Positions 55,581 through 64,000 of a stretch of 64,000 nucleotides of DNA are shown in pieces. A model generated the notes under the pieces. That model made no database searches, was not told the DNA's origin, and saw only the letters and a program-made list of their open reading frames with translations. The first letter of the stretch is position 1. Each line of letters opens with the position of its first letter. The position numbers and the translations under genes are program-made. The stretch comes from Desulfoscipio geothermicus (GTDB lineage: Bacteria > Bacillota > Desulfotomaculia > Desulfotomaculales > Desulfallaceae). The DNA lies in the NCBI GenBank assembly GCA_016841205.1, contig JAENZP010000006.1:62001-126000 (forward strand). The letters run 5' to 3'.

Positions 55581-55793
55581 ATGGTACAAGTTAATGCTCC
55601 CATGGTCGGAAAAGTGCTTTCGGTAAATGCAAAAGTAGGAACCCAAGTAAAAAAGAATGATGTACTGGTTACCCTGGAAGCTATGAAAATGCTTTTTAAA
55701 GTTTACGCGCCGAGCAGCGGTGAAGTGGCCGAAGTAAACGTAGGTTCCGGTGATGTGGTGAACACAGAGACGGTTCTGGTAACTCTGAAATAG
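55581..55793 (+). CDS. Biotin carrier (biotinyl-lipoyl) protein
   Basis: 70 residues from ATG 55581 (AGGTGGT upstream); GTG 55569 would add four. A stand-alone biotinyl domain with the biotinylation site LEAMKMLFKV and the flanking NAPMVGKVLSV and PSSGEVAEVNVGSGDVV. Carries CO2 for the carboxyltransferase encoded 340 bases upstream. The usual Ala/Pro-rich linker of decarboxylase gamma subunits is missing, so it is the minimal form. Followed by a strong terminator shared with the regulator gene. Confidence 0.93.
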   Translation: MVQVNAPMVGKVLSVNAKVGTQVKKNDVLVTLEAMKMLFKVYAPSSGEVAEVNVGSGDVVNTETVLVTLK

Positions 55794-56018
55794 GTTAAAC
55801 CTAAAAATTAAATGCTTTACTCATTGCTGTCAGGTTGGTTCAAAATATGGATACAGAGGCCAATCCGCAAAAACCTGCTATGCGGCAACGTGGCTAGTGT
55901 TATAGGCAAGGTTGTGGCGAAGCAGTTTTTATATATTAAATGGTTCAAATTCAGCAAGTACCAATGCCAGGTTAAATGAGTTGATTTATGGTATGGGTGG
56001 TTAACTGTAAAATGTGCC

Positions 56019-56058
56019 AAAAAACGGACTGCTATAAATAGGGCAATCCGTTTTTTTT
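56019..56058. terminator. Bidirectional terminator between biotin carrier and sigma-54 regulator
   Basis: ACGGA-TGC pairs with GCA-TCCGT (one mismatch inside), flanked by six A on the left and nine T on the right, so it works for both convergent genes. Confidence 0.9.
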
Positions 56059-56072
56059 TAACTGGTCTTTGG

Positions 56073-58193
56073 TTATAGTAAAAAGCCGTTCTCTTTAAGT
56101 CGGTTTACCTTTCGTACAATGGTTGATTGGTCTACATGCAGCGCTTTGGCTACCTTGTAGGTGCTGCCCAGTTCTTTTAATGCCGTACCAATAAGCTGGC
56201 GTTCCAGCTCCAGCTGGGCTGCTTTCAAAGGGAGGATGCCTTGTACGGTTACTTTATGCGGTTCGTGACGCTGGGGCGGTGTAATATTGAGTGGTATATC
56301 CACAGACTTGATCACCGGTTCGGTGCAAGTGACTAGTAATCGTTCCACTACATTCTTTATTTCCCGCACATTCCCCGGCCACTGGTATTCCACAAGGTCC
56401 TTAAATACTTGGGGTGAGAATTCTTTTTTCATATCGTAGACCTTTTCAAAGTGTTTTTTAAAGGTATAAACAAGAGGTATAATATCGTCCTTTCTTTCCC
56501 GCAAAGGTGGTATAGTAATGGGTACCACATTGAGCCGGAAATATAAATCCTCCCGGAATTTGCCGTCTTGAACCAATTCCTCCAAATGCCTGTTGGTCGC
56601 TGTGATAATGCGCACATTGACCGGAATAGGTTTTGTGCCGCCTATGCGGGTGATCTCTCTTTCTTGCAGGGCTCGCAATAGTTTTACTTGAAAAAGTAGC
56701 GGCAAATCACCAATTTCATCTAGGAACAATGTGCCGTTATCCGCCAGCTCAAACATGCCGGGCTTGCCTTCCCGGTTGGCTCCCGTGAAGGCCCCCTTCT
56801 CATAGCCGAACATTTCCGATTCTATCAGGTTTTCTGGTATGGCACCGCAGTTTACAGTAATAAATGGGCCGTTGCTCCGTTTACTGTGTTTATGGATGGC
56901 TTTGGCTACCACTTCCTTGCCCACACCCGACTCGCCCAGCAGCAGTACTGTGGAGTTAACCTGAGCCAGCCGCAGAGCGACTTCCACCACTTGTTTCATC
57001 TTTAGTGACTTTACTATTAAGCCCGATTGGTCAATTAGCTTGCTGCGCAACTGAGTTAGTTCTCCATGGTAGCGCTCGCTTAAGGCAATGCTTTGTTCCA
57101 ACTGGTTTTTTAAATTATTTAAATCCGACATATCCCTGGTATTGATAACTACCCGCACAATTTCGCTCTGCAGGTTGCGTACAGGGTTGCCCGTAATGAG
57201 CAATTGGTTATGGTTAGCGGTTAGACCGGACAGGGTAACGGCACCATTCCTCTCAATCACTGCGTCAACGACTGACTGGGAATAAACACCCATGGCGATT
57301 AAATCCGCCATGGTTATGTTTTGTATGGATGACGCAGGAATTCCTGTGATGCGCTCGTGAGCCTTATTAGCCCGAATGATTTGACCGCTGCGGTCAGTAA
57401 TAATAATGCCGTCATAAGATGACTCGATAATTGTCTCCAGTTCTTTGTTTAATTGCTTGACTGAGCTTAACTCCTCGGAAATAAATTCAATCTCAGAAAT
57501 ATCCTGGAATACTCCAATGGCTCCTATTACTTGGCCGTTTTCAATGATCGGGCTGCGGTTAGTTAGGTAAGTATGTGTGCCCGAGGAATATTCCACAGAA
57601 AATTTATAATGGGACTGGTAGTTGCCGTTCTCCAAAATATCCAATAGACCACGTGGGATGATTACTTCCGATAGGTGCTGCCCCAAAGCGTCGGTTTTTT
57701 TGCGGCGGGTTATTCTTTCCGCCGCAAGGTTGAATGTGCTAATTATACCGTCTTTATCAATGGAGACAATACCGTTATGAGCTGAATCCATGATCGTTTC
57801 TATTTGCTGAAACATCTGGCTGGCCACCTTGAAAAGGGCATGTCCCACTTCAGAGCGATCTAGAATGCCGGTTATGCGCCCGCTGTTGTCCACCACCGGA
57901 AAGACATTGGCCGGCAAAGTCCAGGCATCGGAAACAGGTGCGTCCTCTTTAAGAACATAGACCTCTTGCTGCATGATATCCTGAACTTTTATATTATCTT
58001 CAAGCACTCGGGGGCCAAAATTAATTATTTCATTCCGGGATACAATGCCGATGATTATGCCTTGCCGGTCTGTGACGGGAATGCCAATGAGCTGTGTCTG
58101 TTTAATAATTTTCCAAGCTTCACGAGCGGTTTGTCCCGGTAGGACAGAGGTATTATTTGGGATCATGATATCCTGAACCAACATTTTTTTCAC
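56073..58193 (-). CDS. Sigma-54-dependent activator with CBS, PAS, AAA+ and HTH domains
   Basis: 706 residues on the minus strand; AAGGCGGTG seven bases before ATG. Two CBS domains (about 5-55 and 68-118), two PAS domains (about 128-235 and 250-355), a coiled linker, the AAA+ domain with Walker A GESGVGKE (420-427) and the sigma-54 contact GAFTGA (467-472), and a C-terminal HTH (about 660-703, [21 protein letters not shown]). CBS domains bind adenine nucleotides or CoA-like ligands and PAS domains small molecules or redox cofactors. It almost certainly drives the -24/-12 promoters at 51839 and 53449. This single protein type is common in clostridial catabolic clusters. Confidence 0.95.
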   Translation of the reverse strand: MKKMLVQDIMIPNNTSVLPGQTAREAWKIIKQTQLIGIPVTDRQGIIIGIVSRNEIINFGPRVLEDNIKVQDIMQQEVYVLKEDAPVSDAWTLPANVFPVVDNSGRITGILDRSEVGHALFKVASQMFQQIETIMDSAHNGIVSIDKDGIISTFNLAAERITRRKKTDALGQHLSEVIIPRGLLDILENGNYQSHYKFSVEYSSGTHTYLTNRSPIIENGQVIGAIGVFQDISEIEFISEELSSVKQLNKELETIIESSYDGIIITDRSGQIIRANKAHERITGIPASSIQNITMADLIAMGVYSQSVVDAVIERNGAVTLSGLTANHNQLLITGNPVRNLQSEIVRVVINTRDMSDLNNLKNQLEQSIALSERYHGELTQLRSKLIDQSGLIVKSLKMKQVVEVALRLAQVNSTVLLLGESGVGKEVVAKAIHKHSKRSNGPFITVNCGAIPENLIESEMFGYEKGAFTGANREGKPGMFELADNGTLFLDEIGDLPLLFQVKLLRALQEREITRIGGTKPIPVNVRIITATNRHLEELVQDGKFREDLYFRLNVVPITIPPLRERKDDIIPLVYTFKKHFEKVYDMKKEFSPQVFKDLVEYQWPGNVREIKNVVERLLVTCTEPVIKSVDIPLNITPPQRHEPHKVTVQGILPLKAAQLELERQLIGTALKELGSTYKVAKALHVDQSTIVRKVNRLKENGFLL

Positions 58194-58358
58194 CGCCTTT
58201 GTATTACCCTGTGAAATCTAAGTCCATATTTATATACTAATTAATTTATCGCTTTTTAATAATAAAATCAACTTAATACCGGCTTGGGTTCCAATTGTTA
58301 AAAGTTATATGGTAGAAGACAAGCAGAAGACCAATTATGTTTCGTTGATTCTAGGTAT

Positions 58359-58388
58359 TTGTACAATGCAATTGCCTTTTGTTATAAT
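58359..58388 (+). promoter_or_regulatory. Extended -10 promoter reading towards the atp operon
   Basis: TTGTAC (58359-58364), 18-base spacer, TGT-TATAAT (58380-58388). A transcript would have a leader of about 430 bases before atpZ. Apart from this and the repeats at 58685, the 633-base gap 58194-58826 holds no supported gene; it must also contain the minus-strand promoter of the regulator. Confidence 0.5.
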
Positions 58389-58684
58389 TCTTTGTAACGA
58401 AGTTTAACTATATGCGATAATGCAATTGGCGAGCTATATTTCATTGTATTACTACGTCACCGGGTGATTTGTATTATTCTGGCCTCACCTAAATACCTAC
58501 CAAATATTGCGCGACAAAAAAGTCCATATAATAAGTGGGCATTGAAGGAATAGAATATTTGATGGAGAATCTTTTCTATACATTGTTTTGGTAGAGGTCA
58601 CCAGTCCGTAGTGACAAGTATCCCTTAAATGATTATTTGTGAAGAGTTAAATAAAATTAAGATGTCTATAAGTTTAGCTTCCTG

Positions 58685-58716
58685 TGCAAAAATGCAACTC
58701 CTTCTGCAAAAATGCA
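58685..58716. repeat. Two TGCA-AAAA-TGCA repeats, 20 bases apart
   Basis: TGCAAAAATGCA at 58685-58696 and again at 58705-58716, spaced two helical turns. Same TGCA-N4-TGCA form as in the palindrome at 53295-53325. Lies between the divergent sigma-54 regulator and the atp operon, so it may be the regulator's own binding site. Confidence 0.55.
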
Positions 58717-58826
58717 GATCCCTCTGAAGGAATAATGTCTTTTTTGTAGAAGTGTATCTATTGTGAAGAATTATAGAGCATATGACAGAAAATTGTATTT
58801 TATTCGACAATTTTGGCGAGGTTGAT

Positions 58827-59054
58827 ATGGAAGAACCCAAGAGCAAGAAAAACAATGGAGCACTAATGGCCATAGCTGTCACCACCACCATTGGCACCGA
58901 GTTAGCCATCACGACCCTGTTGGGGTTTTATGGCGGGAGATTGTTGGATGACCAATTTGGTACAGAGCCTTGGTTTTTAGTAGCAGGTGTTTTGACAGGC
59001 GTAGCCATTGGCATATTTGGTATTATTCAAACAATGCAGCGGTTTTTTAAATAG
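58827..59054 (+). CDS. atpZ: AtpZ-like small membrane protein
   Basis: 75 residues from ATG 58827 (GAGGTTG upstream). Two membrane helices (about 14-33 and 45-67) with the family pattern TTTIGTELAITTLLGFYGGRLLDDQFGTEPWFLVAG cut by a short polar loop. AtpZ precedes atpI in many Firmicutes F-type operons and may form a cation channel with AtpI. Stop lies six bases before atpI. Confidence 0.85.
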   Translation: MEEPKSKKNNGALMAIAVTTTIGTELAITTLLGFYGGRLLDDQFGTEPWFLVAGVLTGVAIGIFGIIQTMQRFFK

Positions 59055-59060
59055 GGGGCG

Positions 59061-59501
59061 ATGAGGTTGTATAAACCGGCACCCATACGTAATATCGATG
59101 AACAATTGAAGCGCACAACCGGAATTATGGGTTTCATTTTAGTGCTGACCCTGCCGGGCTTGATCATGAATCCCGGGGATGCGTTGATTCTGGGGTTTAT
59201 TGTCGGCGGTATTTTTGGTATTATTAGCTGTATCTTATTGGTAAAAAGAATGAACATGCTTATAGAATTGATGAAGCAAACGGATATCAATCAACAAAAG
59301 GCCAAGGCATTTATGCGGGCAGGCTTTTATCCTCGCATGGCGCTCATTGTAGGTATTATTGCCCTGGCCAGCCAAGTTGATTTTTTAAGCATTTATGGTG
59401 TGGGGGCCGGGCTTTTGGTACCCACCGTAATTACGGTAGTGGACGCTAATATAGCGCTGTACCGTTATTATACGGCGCGTGACGCCGTTGATAAAATATA
59501 A
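59061..59501 (+). CDS. atpI: ATP synthase assembly protein AtpI
   Basis: 146 residues with four hydrophobic helices (about 18-40, 42-64, 90-108, 110-130). Weakly conserved family (ATP synthase I chain) that helps assemble the c-ring and may carry Mg. ATG 59061 sits very close to GGGGG; TTG 59067 has better spacing. Identified by position between atpZ and atpB and by topology. Confidence 0.82.
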   Translation: MRLYKPAPIRNIDEQLKRTTGIMGFILVLTLPGLIMNPGDALILGFIVGGIFGIISCILLVKRMNMLIELMKQTDINQQKAKAFMRAGFYPRMALIVGIIALASQVDFLSIYGVGAGLLVPTVITVVDANIALYRYYTARDAVDKI

Positions 59502-59539
59502 TGAATAAAAATTTATAAAAGAAAAGGGGTGAGAAAGAG

Positions 59540-60292
59540 TTGTCTGCAACCGCTGGTCAAGAAGCAAGTAAAGATATGCTAGCCTTGGTACACGAGAATT
59601 TAAATGTGTGGGGTTTTCCTCATGAGGCAGTGAACCTTGGGTTTGGAGCTGTGAACCTTAAAACACTGGTCATGACCTGGATAGTTATGGGGTTAATCAT
59701 TATTTTTACGGTTGCCGCCACCCGTAGCATGCAGTTGAAAAGACCCGGTAAGTTACAAATAGTGGTGGAGGAGATGTTCCAATTTTTAAGGGGACTGGCT
59801 TTTGAAAACTTGGATCCCAAGAAGGGCGCCAGCTTAATGTGCCTTATATTCAGTATTTTTATTTTTCTTCTATTCAGCAACCTCTGGGGTCTTATTCCCA
59901 CCATGATGTCGCCTACGGCGGATGTCAATACCACGCTGGGTATGGCGCTGTTTGTGTTTATACTGGTACAGGTGTTGGGATTGTATTATCGCAAACTCAG
60001 TTATTTCAAGCACTTTGTTGAACCATTTGTATTTTTCCTGCCTATTACCCTCATTGAGGAGTTATCCAAACCCTTAACGCTGGCTTTCCGTCTTTACGGT
60101 AATATTTACGCCGGTGAGGTACTAATCGCGGTATTGCTGGGGCTTATACCCCTGACCGCCACCATTTTTGGTGGATTTCTGGCATCCATGATATGGCTGT
60201 CATTTAGTATTTTTGTTAGCTGCATTCAAGCATTCATTTTTACCATGCTGACCATTGCGTATATATCCCAGGTAACTGCCGAACATCATTAG
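59540..60292 (+). CDS. atpB: ATP synthase F0 subunit a
   Basis: 250 residues from TTG 59540 (AAGGGGTGAG upstream). Five to six membrane helices; the essential Arg lies in LSKPLTLAFRLYGNIYAGEVLIAVL. Forms the two half-channels for ion flow against the c-ring. FFLPITLIEELSKP is typical of Firmicutes subunit a. Confidence 0.95.
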   Translation: MSATAGQEASKDMLALVHENLNVWGFPHEAVNLGFGAVNLKTLVMTWIVMGLIIIFTVAATRSMQLKRPGKLQIVVEEMFQFLRGLAFENLDPKKGASLMCLIFSIFIFLLFSNLWGLIPTMMSPTADVNTTLGMALFVFILVQVLGLYYRKLSYFKHFVEPFVFFLPITLIEELSKPLTLAFRLYGNIYAGEVLIAVLLGLIPLTATIFGGFLASMIWLSFSIFVSCIQAFIFTMLTIAYISQVTAEHH

Positions 60293-60363
60293 CCATAATG
60301 CTTTTTAACTAGCTGATATCTCAATAATAAAATAGAGATATGCCACCATAATTTATGTTTTAA

Positions 60364-60624
<261 letters not shown>

Positions 60625-60654
60625 GTCTTATCAATACTTAAAGAATACTGTGGC

Positions 60655-60716
60655 GAAAGGCGCAATAGCAGGTTTTGTTCTTAAGGCTTGCCTAACCTGC
60701 TATCGCCTTCCTTTTG
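60655..60716 (+). promoter_or_regulatory. Strong intra-operon hairpin between atpE and atpF
   Basis: ATAGCAGGTT (60665-60674) pairs perfectly with AACCTGCTAT (60694-60703), extended outward by AAGGCG/CGCCTT past a two-base bulge, then CCTTTTGTCC. Acts as a partial terminator or as an RNA-stability or processing element after the highly needed c subunit. Confidence 0.75.
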
Positions 60717-60746
60717 TCCACGGACCAAAGGAAGGAGGGTAATTTT

Positions 60747-61253
60747 TTGGATGCCATTGTTCAGGTTTTAAACCTCAATAATACATTGGTGGCGCAAGTT
60801 TTTAACTTTATTGTGTTACTCATCTTCCTTCGCATTGTTGTATATCCGCATATAGTCAGAATGCTGGAAGATCGGCAAAATTTTATTGCTAATAATGTGG
60901 CCGCCGCCGAAGAGGAAAGAAAACAAGCGGAGGCACTTCGCCAGCAGTATTTGGATGAGTTGCAAAAGGCCAAAAATGAGGCCCAAAGCATTATTCAGAA
61001 AGCCGGTAAGGCCGCCGAGGAACAGGCCCATGAGATTATCGAGGCGGCCAAGGCGGAATCCAACCGTATTAAAGAATCCGCCTTGCAGGATATAAACATG
61101 GAGAAGGAAAAGGCTGTTGCAGAATTGCGCGATCAGGTGGCTACACTGTCTATTCTGGTAGCCGGCAAGGTTATTAACGAAAAAATTACTGCCGACATAC
61201 AGCGCAGCATGATAGATGAGTTTATTAAAGAGGCAGGGGATCTGCCATGCTAA
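60747..61253 (+). CDS. atpF: ATP synthase F0 subunit b
   Basis: 168 residues from TTG 60747, nine bases after AAGGAGG; an upstream TTG at 60714 would start inside the hairpin. One N-terminal membrane helix (about 14-33, FNFIVLLIFLRIVVYPHIV) and a long charged coiled coil, the peripheral stalk. Overlaps atpH by seven bases. Confidence 0.94.
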   Translation: MDAIVQVLNLNNTLVAQVFNFIVLLIFLRIVVYPHIVRMLEDRQNFIANNVAAAEEERKQAEALRQQYLDELQKAKNEAQSIIQKAGKAAEEQAHEIIEAAKAESNRIKESALQDINMEKEKAVAELRDQVATLSILVAGKVINEKITADIQRSMIDEFIKEAGDLPC

Positions 61254-61789
61254 GAGGAGCTGTAGCCGGGCGCTATGCCGAGGCGCTTTATGAAATTGCG
61301 GTGCGGGAGAATCTTGTGGACCAGTTGGAATCTGAATTATTGGCTGTGAACAGCGTGCTCAACGAATCTGAACCGCTGAAAAAAATAATTATTCATCCCC
61401 GTATTACTGCCAACGAGAAAAAAGAAGTGCTGGCTAATTTATTTAAAGACCATATTTCTGAAATTATGATGAATTTTCTGGCCTTTGTGTTGGACCGCCA
61501 GCGTGAACTGTTCTTGGCAGATATTACGGAATATTTTACCGGATTGGCCAATAAAGCCCGCAACATAAGCGATGTCCAGGTAACCTCGGCAGTTGAACTA
61601 ACTGAAGAGGAAAAGAAAAATATGGATGCTGCTATGGCCAAAAGCACCGGCAAAAAAGTTAGACTTACTTACAATGTTGATCAGGAATTGCTGGGCGGAG
61701 TGGTGGTTCGTATTGGTGACAAGGTCATCGATGGCAGCGTGCGCACCCGCTTGCAAACCCTGCGCGAGCACCTCAGACAAATAAGTTAA
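61247..61789 (+). CDS. atpH: ATP synthase F1 subunit delta
   Basis: 180 residues. Helical N-terminal domain (GAVAGRYAEALYEIA, about 3-105) and C-terminal LLGGVVVRIGDKVIDGSVRTRL, the family hallmark. Links the peripheral stalk to the alpha-beta head. ATG lies within the end of atpF; atpA follows 24 bases later. Confidence 0.96.
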   Translation: MLRGAVAGRYAEALYEIAVRENLVDQLESELLAVNSVLNESEPLKKIIIHPRITANEKKEVLANLFKDHISEIMMNFLAFVLDRQRELFLADITEYFTGLANKARNISDVQVTSAVELTEEEKKNMDAAMAKSTGKKVRLTYNVDQELLGGVVVRIGDKVIDGSVRTRLQTLREHLRQIS

Positions 61790-61813
61790 TAGTGGATAGG
61801 GGTGAAACAGTAG

Positions 61814-63322
<1,509 letters not shown>

Positions 63323-63362
63323 AGTACCCGGCGAATGCTATAGCGAGGTGGTGAAACAGTAA

Positions 63363-64000
63363 ATGGCTAGTTTGCGCGACCTGAAGCGTCGTATTAAAAG
63401 TATTAGCAGTACCCAGAAGATTACCAAGGCCATGAAGGCGGTAGCAGCAGCTAAAATGCGGCGTGCCCAGGATAGTGTGCTGGCTGCCAGGCCCTTCGCA
63501 CGGCGGGTGCGAGATGTTCTGGGCAGGGTTGGCTCTGCTTCCGTAGGCATGAAACATCCATTACTTGCCGTACGCGAGCCGCAAAAGGTAGCTTATATTA
63601 TAGTAACTGCGGACCGCGGCCTGTGCGGAGGCTTTAACGCCAATGTTCTCAAATTGGGCGTTCAGGAGACCAAAAAACATCCGAACGCTGATCTAATTAC
63701 TATCGGCCGTAAAGGCAGAGATTTCTACCGCCGCCGTCAATACAACATTGCTCAGCAATATATCGGCACTGAAAAAGCTGATCTAGGCTTGACCAATGAA
63801 GTTGCCAGGTTTGTCATTGACAAATACTCGGTCGAAGAATATGATGAGGTTTATTTGATTTATAGCCAGTTTGTAAACGTGATTGTTCAAAGACCCGTGG
63901 TGCAGAAGATTCTGCCTGTTGAGCCCCCCGAAGGGGAAGCCGACGAAAAGAAAGTGGATTATATTTTTGAGCCTGATGCGGAAACGATCATGGACAGCAT
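63363..64000 (+). CDS. atpG: ATP synthase F1 subunit gamma, 5' part
   Basis: ATG 63363 after GAGGTGGTGA; 212 codons visible before the window ends, out of about 285-290. N-terminal coiled coil MASLRDLKRRIKSISSTQKI and TKAMKAVAAAKMRRAQ, then the Rossmann-like core with VTADRGLCGGFNANVLK. Forms the rotating central shaft. atpD and atpC should follow outside the window. Confidence 0.96.
   Translation, partial: MASLRDLKRRIKSISSTQKITKAMKAVAAAKMRRAQDSVLAARPFARRVRDVLGRVGSASVGMKHPLLAVREPQKVAYIIVTADRGLCGGFNANVLKLGVQETKKHPNADLITIGRKGRDFYRRRQYNIAQQYIGTEKADLGLTNEVARFVIDKYSVEEYDEVYLIYSQFVNVIVQRPVVQKILPVEPPEGEADEKKVDYIFEPDAETIMDS

Overview
The window looks like a chromosomal segment of a spore-forming, Gram-positive sulfate reducer of the Desulfotomaculum type (Peptococcaceae/Desulfotomaculales). 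Three things point there: a dissimilatory sulfite reductase locus with dsrABD plus a two-gene dsrMK (no dsrJOP next to it); sporulation and germination genes (CotF-like coat protein, sleB-ypeB, spo0F); and the Firmicutes gene order pyrG...spo0F-fba-fsa-rho...rpmE-yqhQ-prfA-prmC. Starts are often GTG or TTG behind strong Shine-Dalgarno (SD) sequences. I see no rRNA, tRNA, CRISPR array, insertion sequence or phage gene.

Layout. 1-8.2 kb: 3' end of murA, rlmH, a DUF2294 gene and a zinc alcohol dehydrogenase each preceded by a copy of the same two-hairpin RNA element, a small tandem-repeat protein of unknown function, a CotF-like coat protein, NADP-type isocitrate dehydrogenase and glnS. 8.2-21.4 kb: hflX on the minus strand, with an N-terminal extension carrying a complete JAMM motif, then the sulfite-reduction region: dsrA-dsrB-dsrD, a TPR protein, a HEAT-repeat protein and an FmdB-type zinc ribbon (minus strand), Mrp, a decayed ferredoxin gene, dsrM-dsrK and a CbiA-like gene best read as dsrN (siroheme amidation). 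21.4-28.7 kb: sleB-ypeB, then a T-box-controlled lrp-aminotransferase pair followed by iorA-iorB. 29-44 kb: argS, pyrG, sppA, a Yip1-type membrane protein, spo0F, a Cys-rich protein, fba, transaldolase, a DUF2062 protein, rho, a LysM/M23 peptidase, an unusual radical SAM protein and rpmE. 42.4-51.7 kb: yqhQ-prfA-prmC, tsaC/sua5, mntP, an LMW phosphatase, rpiB, glyA, dCMP deaminase, a MazG-like protein and wecB. 51.7-58.8 kb: an acyl-CoA dehydrogenase, a biotin-dependent carboxyltransferase and a biotin carrier. Two of these genes have a -24/-12 (sigma-54) promoter, and a sigma-54 activator with CBS, PAS, AAA+ and HTH domains lies beside them. 58.8-64 kb: ATP synthase operon atpZ-I-B-E-F-H-A-G, cut by the window end.

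How the genes fit together. DsrAB reduces sulfite, DsrD and DsrMK serve that step, DsrN probably amidates its siroheme, and Mrp/FmdB/HEAT/TPR proteins may help assembly. Amino-acid catabolism (aminotransferase plus indolepyruvate oxidoreductase) and acyl-CoA oxidation supply reductant and reduced ferredoxin, and the ATP synthase uses the resulting gradient.

The most unusual observations are the duplicated leader RNA element, the JAMM-HflX fusion, the sigma-54 acyl-CoA/carboxyltransferase regulon with TGCA-N4-TGCA palindromes, the tandem-duplicated small protein, two ideal SDs that point at ATA codons, and two decayed genes inside the dsr region. All assignments are by eye from sequence; no database search was run.
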